Part shown: positions 1 through 7,321 of the stretch, piece after piece
How the letters are laid out: each line of letters starts with the position of its first letter
How positions within the stretch are numbered: position 1 is the first letter of the stretch
DNA from: Pseudomonas sp. GCEP-101
GTDB taxonomy: Bacteria; Pseudomonadota; Gammaproteobacteria; Pseudomonadales; Pseudomonadaceae
Direction: 5' to 3'
Length of the DNA stretch: 64,000 nt
NCBI RefSeq assembly: GCF_025133575.1
Contig: NZ_CP104011.1
Location: 6,084,965 to 6,148,964 of the forward strand
Made by a program: the position numbers and the translations under genes
Notes under the pieces: model-generated
Databases searched by the model: none
Told to the model about the DNA's origin: nothing
Seen by the model: the letters and a program-made list of their open reading frames with translations, nothing else

Positions 1-1618
1 TCAGGTTGCCTTCGTTCATGCCCTTGATCATCTGCTTGGAGACGGTGACCAGGGAGATGGCCGACTGCACGCCCTGGGTGTTCTCCAGGCGCCAGGCCAG
101 CTCGTCGATGGCGGACAGGGTGCGGTGGGTGGAGCAGCCTTCGGCCTCGGACGCCACCATCACCACCAGTACGTCGGAGCTGGTGGAGTAGTTGCGGATG
201 ATGAAGTCGTTGTCCAGGTTGTAGCGCGAGTCCGGACGCAGTTCCGGCGCGCCCTGGTCGAGGTCGCCGATCTTCAGGTGATGGCCCTGCCACATGCCGC
301 CGGCGAACATCGCCAGGGCGATGACCACGGAGATGGGCGCCACCGACGGGCTGGCGAAGTTGGACAGTGCGCGCCAGAAGGGATGGTCGCGCACGGCGTC
401 TTCCTTGCTGCGCTGCACCGCCTTCTTGCTGATGCCGATGTAGGAGATGGCGACCGGCAGCAGGATCAGGTTGGTGAACACGATCACCGCCACGCCGATG
501 GAGGCGCCGATGGCCAGTTCGCGGATCACGCCGATGTCGATCACCAACAGGGTGATGAAGCCGACGGCGTCCGCGAGGATCGCGATCATGCCCGGCAGGA
601 ACAGCTGGCGGAAGGTGCGGCGGGCGGCCAGCAGCGGGGTTTCCGCGTCACTGGACTGCAGGGCGATACCGTTGATCTTCTGCACGCCGTGGGAAATGCC
701 GATGGCGAAGATCAGGAACGGCACTAGCATCGAGTACGGGTCCAGCCCGAAGCCGATCAGGTGCAGGATGCCCAGCTGCCAGATCACCGCCACCAGGGTG
801 GTGGACAGCACGGCGATGGTGGAGCGCACGCACTTGGTGAACCACAGCAGCAGCACCAGGGTGATGACGAAGCAGATACCGAAGAAGCCGACCACCATCA
901 GCAGGCCGTCGATCAGGTCGCCGACCTTCTTGGCGAAGCCGGTGATGTGGATCTTCACGTTGGGGTTCTGCAGCTGGTACTTGTCGCGGATCTTCTCTTC
1001 CAGCTCATGGGAGAACTGGCGGTAGTCCAGCTTCATCAGCTTGCCCTGGTCCTTCGGGTCCGGGTAGACCTCCAGCAGCGGCACGTCGACGATGCTCGAC
1101 TTGAAGTTGTTGGCCACCAGGCGGCCGATCTGGCCGGACTTGAGCACGTTGTTGCGCAGCAGGTCCAGGGCCTTGGCGGAACCGTCGTAGGTCTGCGGGA
1201 TCACTTCGCCACCGGCGAAGCCTTCCTCGGTCACCTCGGTCCAGCGCACGCTCGGGCTCCACAGCGACTTCATGCCGGAACGGTCGACGCCGGGGATGTA
1301 GAAGACCTCGTCATGGATCTGCCGCAGCGTCTCCATGTATTCCTTGGTGAAGATGTCGCCGTTCACCGCTTCCACCGAGATGCGCACGGTGTTGCCGAGG
1401 TTGGCCAGGTCGTTGCGGTGCTCCAGCATGTTCTGGATGAACGGGTGCTGCAGCGGGATCATCTTCTCGAAGCTGGTGGACGGGCGCACCTGCGTGGCCG
1501 ACCAGGCGAGGAAGAGGGTCACCAGCAGGCACGCGATGATCACGAACGGCCGGTGGGTGAAGATGATGCGTTCCAGGAAAGTCGCCTTGTCCTGTTGATG
1601 CTTGTTCAGAGCGTTCAT
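1..1618 (-). CDS. RND/MMPL-family exporter, C-terminus beyond window
   Basis: Partial gene: the start codon lies at 1618 and the reading frame stays open to the left edge, giving at least 539 residues. The protein opens with a cytoplasmic stretch and one membrane segment (IIACLLVTLFLAWSA), then a large periplasmic domain. Around residues 240-400 comes a block of closely packed membrane helices typical of the MMPL/RND superfamily (for example MVVGFFGICFVITLVLLLWF), and a further helix precedes a second periplasmic loop. RND proteins of this kind are proton-driven inner-membrane exporters, often of hydrophobic molecules. Its start is 14 bp after the stop of the upstream YCF48-like gene, so the two are probably co-transcribed. 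DUF1302 and DUF1329 genes lie just upstream on the same strand, a combination recurring in Pseudomonas. The substrate is unknown. Confidence 0.85.
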   Translation of the reverse strand, partial: MNALNKHQQDKATFLERIIFTHRPFVIIACLLVTLFLAWSATQVRPSTSFEKMIPLQHPFIQNMLEHRNDLANLGNTVRISVEAVNGDIFTKEYMETLRQIHDEVFYIPGVDRSGMKSLWSPSVRWTEVTEEGFAGGEVIPQTYDGSAKALDLLRNNVLKSGQIGRLVANNFKSSIVDVPLLEVYPDPKDQGKLMKLDYRQFSHELEEKIRDKYQLQNPNVKIHITGFAKKVGDLIDGLLMVVGFFGICFVITLVLLLWFTKCVRSTIAVLSTTLVAVIWQLGILHLIGFGLDPYSMLVPFLIFAIGISHGVQKINGIALQSSDAETPLLAARRTFRQLFLPGMIAILADAVGFITLLVIDIGVIRELAIGASIGVAVIVFTNLILLPVAISYIGISKKAVQRSKEDAVRDHPFWRALSNFASPSVAPISVVIALAMFAGGMWQGHHLKIGDLDQGAPELRPDSRYNLDNDFIIRNYSTSSDVLVVMVASEAEGCSTHRTLSAIDELAWRLENTQGVQSAISLVTVSKQMIKGMNEGNL

Positions 1619-1632
1619 TGCGGCTCCCCGGC

Positions 1633-2715
1633 TTATTGTTGTTCTGTCAGCTCGGCGCCGGTCGCCGAAGCCAGGTGGATACCGCCCTGGCCGACCAGCA
1701 CCAGGTTGCCATTGCCGGCCGCGCTCACGCCCGCGAGGGACAGGCGATCCGGGCGGTTGACGACGCTGAAGCTGACGCCGTCGTCCTTGCTCTCCAGCAC
1801 GCTGCCGCCATGGCCGACGACGACGATGGTGCCGTCATCGAGCAGGCTGCCTTCGGAGAGGCCGAATTCCAGCTCGCCGCCGTTGGCGGTCGGCAGGCTG
1901 ACCTGCTGCCAGGTGTCGCCGAAATCGGTGGAGCGGAACAGGTGGCCACGCAGGCCGTAGGCCAGGACGGTGCCGGCGCGGGCGGTGCCGGTGGCGCCGA
2001 ACAGCGAGCCTTCATAGGGGCCCTGGAGCTTTTCCCAGGTCGCACCCCAGTCCTTGGAGCGGAACATGCTGCCCGCCTCGCCCACTACCAGCAGGCCGGA
2101 ATCCTTCACCGCGGTGATGGCGTTGAGGTGGTACTGGTCTTCGTTGTCCAGACGGTCGCTGGCGTCTTCCCAGTGCTGCCCGCCATCGGTGGTTTCCAGC
2201 AGCGCGCCATAGGCGCCCACGGCCATGCCGTGGTTCTCGTCCTGGAACCAGATGTCCAGCAGCGGCGCTTCACGCTTGAGGTCTTCGAACTGGCGCACCC
2301 AGGTGGTGCCGCCGTCGGTGGTGGCCAGGACCTGGGCGTCGTGGCCAACGGCCCAGCCCTTCTTGTCGTTGACGAAGAACACCGAGGTCAGCAACTGGCG
2401 GGTCGGCACGGTGGCCTGGGTCCAGCTCTTGCCTGCATCGTCGGAGTAGAGGATGTGCCCGTGATCACCCACCGCGACCAGACGCTTGCCGGCGTGGGCA
2501 ATGCTCAGCAGCAGGCTGCTGGAAGCCTTGGCGGAAATGATCGCGTTGGAATCGCTGGCGGCCTCCGTTGCGGCAACGGCGTGCAGCGGAGCCAGGGACA
2601 TCATCAGAAAGGAAAACGCGCCGAGCAGGGAAACCGTCTTGCGCGACATCGGGAAGGAGCGTCGCACTCCCGAAACGGGCTGCTCGCTCGAAGTGCGCCA
2701 CAGGGGCTCACGCAT
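1633..2715 (-). CDS. YCF48/BNR-repeat beta-propeller protein, exported
   Basis: 360 residues. The ATG at 2715 has a good ribosome site (AGAGG, 9 nt upstream); an internal Met at residue 23 (2649) would give a more conventional signal peptide but lacks a clear ribosome site. A hydrophobic segment (SLLGAFSFLMMSLAPLHAVA) suggests export. The mature part has repeated BNR/YCF48-type units (DDAGKSWTQ, TDGGTTWV, TDGGQHWED, KDWGATWEK, TDFGDTWQQ), indicating a beta-propeller. The family is named after plant HCF136, a photosystem assembly factor, but bacterial homologues are found beside RND exporters and have no photosynthetic role. It is probably a periplasmic accessory of the adjacent exporter (inferred from 14-bp spacing). 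No catalytic motif is seen. Confidence 0.85.
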   Translation of the reverse strand: MREPLWRTSSEQPVSGVRRSFPMSRKTVSLLGAFSFLMMSLAPLHAVAATEAASDSNAIISAKASSSLLLSIAHAGKRLVAVGDHGHILYSDDAGKSWTQATVPTRQLLTSVFFVNDKKGWAVGHDAQVLATTDGGTTWVRQFEDLKREAPLLDIWFQDENHGMAVGAYGALLETTDGGQHWEDASDRLDNEDQYHLNAITAVKDSGLLVVGEAGSMFRSKDWGATWEKLQGPYEGSLFGATGTARAGTVLAYGLRGHLFRSTDFGDTWQQVSLPTANGGELEFGLSEGSLLDDGTIVVVGHGGSVLESKDDGVSFSVVNRPDRLSLAGVSAAGNGNLVLVGQGGIHLASATGAELTEQQ

Positions 2716-2761
2716 ATGCCTTTACCTCTTTTTCTTATGCAGGCGGTATGTAGTTTCGGGG

Positions 2762-2791
2762 TATATAGCCAGCCTTTTCCGGGGCTGACAA
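2762..2791 (-). promoter_or_regulatory. Candidate sigma-70 promoter for the YCF48/RND unit
   Basis: On the minus strand TTGTCA (2786-2791) is followed after 18 bp by TATATA (2762-2767), about 47 bp before the ATG of the YCF48-like gene. Together with the terminator at 3087-3113 this suggests the YCF48-RND pair is transcribed separately from the DUF1302-DUF1329 pair. The promoter is predicted from sequence only. Confidence 0.45.
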
Positions 2792-2989
2792 TTCACGGCA
2801 CGTTATCTTTTGTTAAGCCCCGGGCGCCTCACTCCAAAGGATGACTGCCATTGGCCACCTCCCCCGAAAGGTGCGCGGCTGAGGGGTTGCGGCGAGTGGA
2901 GCGGTAACACTTTTTGCTTCTATTCAAACGGGCGGCCTCCAGTCTTCGGCCCTCCCGGTAAAACTTCGCCCGGCCCCAAATGGCTGTGT

Positions 2990-3067
2990 GTAGGAGCGAG
3001 CTTGCTCGCGAACGACCCGACCGGTAGCTCCGGCGGTGGGCGGGTTCGCGAGCAAGCTCGCTCCTAC
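2990..3067. repeat. REP palindrome pair (REPIN-like), copy 1
   Basis: The motif GTAGGAGCGAGCTTGCTCGC at the left returns in inverted orientation at the right (GCGAGCAAGCTCGCTCCTAC), separated by about 35 bp. Each half is itself a hairpin (GCGAGC-TT-GCTCGC). Three further copies of the same arrangement occur in the window, all intergenic. This is the organisation of Pseudomonas REP doublets, which are mobilised by RAYT transposases; no RAYT gene lies in this window. Confidence 0.85.
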
Positions 3068-3086
3068 ACCGTTGCCGGTGGCCCAT

Positions 3087-3113
3087 AAAAAAGCCCCGCC
3101 GAAGCGGGGCTTT
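3087..3113 (-). terminator. Rho-independent terminator after the DUF1329 gene
   Basis: Stem GCCCCGC / GCGGGGC (3093-3099 with 3104-3110), tetraloop, then six T residues on the minus strand. It lies about 330 bp downstream of the DUF1329 stop and ahead of the YCF48 promoter, so it separates the two envelope transcription units. Confidence 0.8.
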
Positions 3114-3161
3114 GCAGGTGGGGCAACTGTCTTCTTCTGGGGGGGGCCGTGCCGATGCATC

Positions 3162-3358
3162 CCCCTCACCCCAGCCCTCTCCCAGAGGGAGAGGGAGCCG
3201 TCCGAACCGCCTGACGCCAAGGTTTCATCCTGCGCCGAACGCCCCCTCTCCCTCTGGGAGAGGGGGCAGTCCGAACCGGCTGACGCCACGGTTTGATCCT
3301 GCTACGAACGATCCCCTCTCCCTCTGAGCGGGGCGCGCAGCCAGGGTTAGGGTGAGGG
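3162..3358. repeat. C-rich interspersed repeat with 69-bp internal period
   Basis: A block built from CCCTCTCCCTCTGGGAGAGG-type palindromes joined by a degenerate spacer (TCCGAACCGCCTGACGCCA at 3201 and again, with changes, at 3270). The outer ends are inverted relative to each other (CCCTCACCC on the left, GGGTGAGGG on the right). This belongs to a widespread class of intergenic repeats in gamma-proteobacteria. With the neighbouring REP copy and the palindrome at 3383 it fills most of the 727-bp space between the YCF48 and DUF1329 genes. No gene is seen there. Confidence 0.7.
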
Positions 3359-3382
3359 CCAACCCGAGCGCAGATACATCTC

Positions 3383-3425
3383 GTAGGGCGGGCCATGCCC
3401 GCGATCGCGCGCCTGCGCGCCCTAC
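3383..3425. repeat. Long imperfect palindrome, GTAGGGCG type, copy 1
   Basis: Imperfect palindrome running from GTAGGGCGGGCCATGCCCGC to its inverted partner ending GCGCGCCCTAC, centred on CGCGATCGCG. A related copy with the same GCGCGATCGCG core is at 23171-23214. It sits just downstream of the DUF1329 stop codon. Confidence 0.6.
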
Positions 3426-3442
3426 TGATTGGGTCGACCGGC

Positions 3443-4810
3443 TCAGCGAGTGCCGCGGCGACGCAGGGCCGACGGGCTGAAGTAGGAGTCGTCCGGGACG
3501 GCCTGGCCGAAGTCGATGGTGCTCGGCTCTTCGTTGTCCAGGTTCTGCACGTGGTAACGACGGGCCTGCAGGTCGTGGAAGGTATCCAGGGCGGTCCAGG
3601 TGGTCGGCAGCTCGTAGTAGTTCTTCAGGTAGGCCAGCGACACACGCCACAGCTCGCCGCGACCGTCGTACTGATCAACCTCGGCGGCGCCCCAGCTGTC
3701 CTCGTCGAGGAACAGCACGCGCTTGGAGTAGATGTGGCGCGCGCCCGGCTTCAGGGTGCCTTCGACGACCCACACGCGGTGCAGTTCGTAGCGGGTGTAC
3801 TTGGGGTTCAGGTGGTTGGGGGTCAGCAGATCCTTGTACGTCACCTCAGGGCTGGACACCTTGTAGTTGTTGTACGGGATGTACATTTCCTTCTTGCCCA
3901 CCAGCTTCCAGTCGTAGCGATCCGGCGAGCCGTTGAACATGTCGGTGTCGTCCGCGGTGCGCAGGCCGTCGGCAGCGGCGATCGGGGTGTCGTAGGCCAG
4001 GTTCGGCGCACGGCGCACGCGGCGCTGGCCGGCGTTGTAGCCCCAGGCCTGGCGCGGCTCCTTCACCTGGTCCAGGGTCTCGTGGACCAGCGCGGCGCCG
4101 CCCGCCAGGCGCGCCGGGCTCTTGGTGAACGACAGGTAGTAGAACAGCAGGTTGTTCAGGTCAGCGAAGCTCTTGCCCTGGATGTAGTACTTGAACAGCG
4201 CTTCCTGCTGCGAGGTCACCAGCGAATAGTCGCCGTTGCGCTGCACCGCCACTTCGGAGGCGCGACGCACGACGTAGGTGCCGCGGTAACGGGCGATGTG
4301 GTTCCACACCGCTTCCACGCCGTTCTGCGGGATCGGGAACGGGATGCCGCCGAAGGCATCGACGAAGCCGTTGCCGCCCTCGGCCAGCTTGGCGCTGGTG
4401 GCGTTCTTCAAGGTGTTGTCGTACACCCACTGCGGCGCCGAACCACTGCGGCGGCTCGGGTACACCGGCATCTGGAAGGTATCCGGGTAGGTGGCGAACA
4501 GCGCCAGGGTGCCCGGGGTCAGGTTGGCCTTGTACTGGTCCAGGTTCGCCTTGGTGATGGTGTACAGCGGCTTGTCGGCGGCGAACGGGTCGATGTGGTG
4601 CTGGCCCGGCTTGTAGCCGGCCGGGGCCTGGGTGATGCCACCGGTCCAGGCGGGGATGGTGCCGGCGGCGTTGCCGGCCTTTTCCGCGCCCAGCGGGGTC
4701 AGGCTCGACTGCAGCTTGGCCGCGTCCTGCGGGGAAACCGCCGCCAGCGCGCTGCCGGCGGACAGGGCCAGGGCCACCGCGGCGCCGACCAGGGTACGCA
4801 TGTTGCGCAT
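3443..4810 (-). CDS. DUF1329 family periplasmic/outer-membrane-associated protein
   Basis: 455 residues with a clear signal peptide (TLVGAAVALALSAGSALA, cleavage near residue 23). The ATG at 4810 has GGAG about 8 nt upstream. The mature protein matches the DUF1329 pattern: an N-terminal Pro/Gly-rich segment, internal NGDYSL and KSFADLNNLLFYYL stretches, a Trp/Tyr-rich core (RYELHRVWVVEGTLKPGARH) and KRVLFLDEDSW. The family has been likened to LolA/LolB-type lipid-binding folds, though that is not visible from sequence alone. The gene is 56 bp downstream of a DUF1302 gene, its usual partner, and near an RND exporter. A plausible role is carrying a hydrophobic compound between exporter and outer membrane. 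The substrate is unknown. Confidence 0.85.
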   Translation of the reverse strand: MRNMRTLVGAAVALALSAGSALAAVSPQDAAKLQSSLTPLGAEKAGNAAGTIPAWTGGITQAPAGYKPGQHHIDPFAADKPLYTITKANLDQYKANLTPGTLALFATYPDTFQMPVYPSRRSGSAPQWVYDNTLKNATSAKLAEGGNGFVDAFGGIPFPIPQNGVEAVWNHIARYRGTYVVRRASEVAVQRNGDYSLVTSQQEALFKYYIQGKSFADLNNLLFYYLSFTKSPARLAGGAALVHETLDQVKEPRQAWGYNAGQRRVRRAPNLAYDTPIAAADGLRTADDTDMFNGSPDRYDWKLVGKKEMYIPYNNYKVSSPEVTYKDLLTPNHLNPKYTRYELHRVWVVEGTLKPGARHIYSKRVLFLDEDSWGAAEVDQYDGRGELWRVSLAYLKNYYELPTTWTALDTFHDLQARRYHVQNLDNEEPSTIDFGQAVPDDSYFSPSALRRRGTR

Positions 4811-4866
4811 GGTGAATCTCCGTGAGGTTCACGCCGGGCGGCATCGCGCCCGGCGCGGGATGATCG

Positions 4867-6834
4867 TTAGAAGGAGTACTTGACGTTGAAGCCGACGTTG
4901 TCGCGGTCGCGAGCGGCGTTGTTCTGCCCGGCGCCGTAGAACTCGGTGTACTGCAGCTCGGCTTCCAGGGCATTCAGGTAGGTGGCCTTGACGCCCAGGG
5001 TGTAGGCCTTGCGGCCTTCGATGAAGTTGCCGGTCTGGTAGGAGTTGCCTTCGAAGTCGTCCTTGTAGACGGCGTAGGGCGAGATGTTCACGCCGGCGAA
5101 CACGTCGTTCCAGGTACCCGACAGCAGCAGGGTGTAGCCGTAGGCGTTCTTGTTCACCTGGTCGTCGCGGTCGTAGCCGGAGATGTAGGCGCCGTTGCTG
5201 CGGCCGGAGTAGTAGCGGGTGCTGCCGTCGTACGCGGTGTACTTCAGGTCGCTGCCGCGCAGGTGCTCGGAAGCCAGCTCCGCCACGCCCATCAGCGAGT
5301 CGAAGGACAGCGATGGGCCGAAGTTGTAGATGGTGCCCAGGGAGGTGTTGAAGGCCTCGACGCGCTCGTAGTTGTGGATCTGGTCGCTCATCGAGACCTG
5401 ACCGCCACCGATGTTCACCGTCTTGCCGCTGGCCAGCCCCGGCGCCTGGACCAGCAGGTCGCCGAGCAGGTCGTTGGTGGTGGCGATGCCGATCGGCAGG
5501 TTCGGGCGGTAGGCCAGCTCACCGAATACCGAGGCATCGCCCACGGTGGTGTTGAAGCTGAAGCCGTACATGCGGATGTTCTCGACGTACTCGCGGCGGG
5601 CATTGACCTGGTTGGCGACGTCCACGGAGGTGGCGCCGTTGACCAGGCTCAGCACCTGCCCGGCCAGGGCGTTGCCGCTGCCGGCGGCCGATACCAGCTG
5701 GTCGTAGGAGCCAAAGCCGCCCACGCCCGCCAGTTGGTCGAGGTTCACGCCGGCATAATCGCTGTTCAGGTCGGCGTAGATGGTCGGCTCTTTGGAGTGG
5801 TAATTGACGAAGTAGAAGCCGAATTCGGTGGAGTTCAGCTCTTCAGCCACATAGTGGAAGGCCACGCCGAACTGGCCGTCGTTCTTGGCGTTGATGTCCT
5901 TGCCGACGTTGGCGACCTTGAACACGCCGTTGGAGTCCAGGTAGCCGGTGCCCTGCAGGCCGCCCACGTGGGCCGCGGAGAGTTGCGGGTAGAGGCTCTG
6001 GAACAGCGGGTTGGACAGCGCGCTGACGGTGGTATAGGCGGTGTTGCCGCCATCGGCGAACAGGTCGGTCTCGGAGAAGAAGGTGCCGACCGGGTCGATG
6101 CGGGTTTCCTTCCAGTTCCACTGGTAGAAGGCGTCCATCGACAGGTTGTCGGTCAGGCCGATGTTGAAGCTCGCGGCTTCCACCGGCATCAGCACTTCCT
6201 TGAGCTCGGAACCGGGCAGGCGGAACTTGGCCGCGTCCACCGGGTTGGTGGTGTTCACGCCGCCGCGGTAGAAGATGCCCTCGCCCCAGTTGAACACCTG
6301 GCGCCCCAGGCGCGCGGTCAGCGGGTGGTCGGCCACGTCCCAGTTGCCATAGACGTAGGCGTCGAGGATCTCGGCGCGGTTGCCCGCGGCGTCGCGGGTC
6401 TCGCTGGTGAAGCGGTCGCTGTTGGGGTAGGTCTGGCTCGGCTGGGCCGGCTGGTTGTGGTCGTAGTAGTCGTTGCGCTTGTCCATGATCTGGGTGTCAT
6501 AGAACGCCGAGCCACGCACGAACAGGCCGTAGTTCTTGTAGGTCGCTTCCAGGTCGGAAGTGATCTTGTACACCTCGGAAACCAGGCCAGTGCTGAAGTT
6601 GCGGTTGCCGTCGTTGCTGTTGATGTCGTTGTTGGTCTTGTCCTGGCCCTGGACGCGCCACAGGGCGCCGTAGGAAATGGTGCTGTCCAGCGAGCCGGAA
6701 ACTTCGTTGTCGAGGAAGCTGAACTCGACGGCGGCCGCCGGGGCGGACATCAGCAGCGGCAGGATGCCTGCCAGGGCAAAGCCCGCACGAGCAGGCGCAT
6801 AACGCAAGACGGGCTTGCGAACTGGGATTTCCAT
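4867..6834 (-). CDS. DUF1302 family outer-membrane beta-barrel protein
   Basis: 655 residues. The ATG at 6834 begins a basic n-region and a hydrophobic signal segment (AGFALAGILPLLMSAPAAA). The mature part is rich in alternating polar/aromatic strands and ends in NVGFNVKYSF, a terminal Phe signature of outer-membrane barrels. Internal stretches such as LTARLGRQVFNWGEGIFYRG and IYNFGPSLSFDSLMG fit DUF1302. It is first in a two-gene unit with DUF1329, followed by a terminator at 3087. It probably forms the outer-membrane component of a hydrophobic-compound transport system with DUF1329, YCF48 and RND proteins (inferred from context). Length is typical for the family. Confidence 0.87.
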   Translation of the reverse strand: MEIPVRKPVLRYAPARAGFALAGILPLLMSAPAAAVEFSFLDNEVSGSLDSTISYGALWRVQGQDKTNNDINSNDGNRNFSTGLVSEVYKITSDLEATYKNYGLFVRGSAFYDTQIMDKRNDYYDHNQPAQPSQTYPNSDRFTSETRDAAGNRAEILDAYVYGNWDVADHPLTARLGRQVFNWGEGIFYRGGVNTTNPVDAAKFRLPGSELKEVLMPVEAASFNIGLTDNLSMDAFYQWNWKETRIDPVGTFFSETDLFADGGNTAYTTVSALSNPLFQSLYPQLSAAHVGGLQGTGYLDSNGVFKVANVGKDINAKNDGQFGVAFHYVAEELNSTEFGFYFVNYHSKEPTIYADLNSDYAGVNLDQLAGVGGFGSYDQLVSAAGSGNALAGQVLSLVNGATSVDVANQVNARREYVENIRMYGFSFNTTVGDASVFGELAYRPNLPIGIATTNDLLGDLLVQAPGLASGKTVNIGGGQVSMSDQIHNYERVEAFNTSLGTIYNFGPSLSFDSLMGVAELASEHLRGSDLKYTAYDGSTRYYSGRSNGAYISGYDRDDQVNKNAYGYTLLLSGTWNDVFAGVNISPYAVYKDDFEGNSYQTGNFIEGRKAYTLGVKATYLNALEAELQYTEFYGAGQNNAARDRDNVGFNVKYSF

Positions 6835-7088
6835 TAGGACTCACTCCATGGACTGATCATTCTTTGGCGGCGCCGCCACTGCGGGCGGTTCACCGTGTCA
6901 GCCGTTATTCCACGGCCTTGTTGTCGTCGATCTGAAGGAAACTCCCCCAAAGGTGCTCGACACGCCTCCCGCCCCATCGGACGGGCAAAGGCAAAGCGGG
7001 TCCGGCGGTGCAACCCCAGTGCCAAGAGCAGGGCTGTATCCGAATCTGCTTACAAAAAATAAAGAAATGGTGCGCTACTTTTTGTGAC

Positions 7089-7105
7089 TGGTCGTTCACT
7101 GACCA
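7089..7105. promoter_or_regulatory. Possible operator in the DUF1302 upstream region
   Basis: The 487-bp space between the pepN stop and the DUF1302 start (6835-7321) has no gene. It contains the inverted repeat TGGTC-N7-GACCA inside an AT-rich island (about 7045-7110) roughly 250 bp upstream of the DUF1302 start. The spacing would suit a TetR/GntR-type dimer, but no regulator gene is adjacent and a promoter could not be assigned confidently. Confidence 0.3.
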
Positions 7106-7242
7106 AATCAAGTGACCGATTGCGCCATTTGCCCACCCGGTTGGCGCAATCCGCCCCTGAAAGCCCGGCGTAGACACATCGGGCTTTTCTGCCCAATAGC
7201 GCAAAGCGATAAGCGAGACGTCGATCAATTTCGATAGGTAAC

Positions 7243-7280
7243 AAAAAGGTGTTACCAGCCAGCGCTGGTAACACCTTTTC
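7243..7280 (-). terminator. Strong bidirectional terminator after pepN
   Basis: Perfect 16-bp inverted repeat (AAAAGGTGTTACCAGC at 7244-7259, its complement at 7264-7279) with a 4-nt loop and T-runs on both strands. It lies 42 bp downstream of the pepN stop. Confidence 0.85.
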
Positions 7281-7321
7281 GACAGTGGCAGGCGCCCCGG
7301 GGACGGGGCGCGGCGGGTGCG

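Noticed and set aside
3162..3358. Possible CRISPR array
   Set aside because: The period is 69 bp with only two to three degenerate units and the repeats are themselves palindromic; there are no unique spacers and no cas genes.
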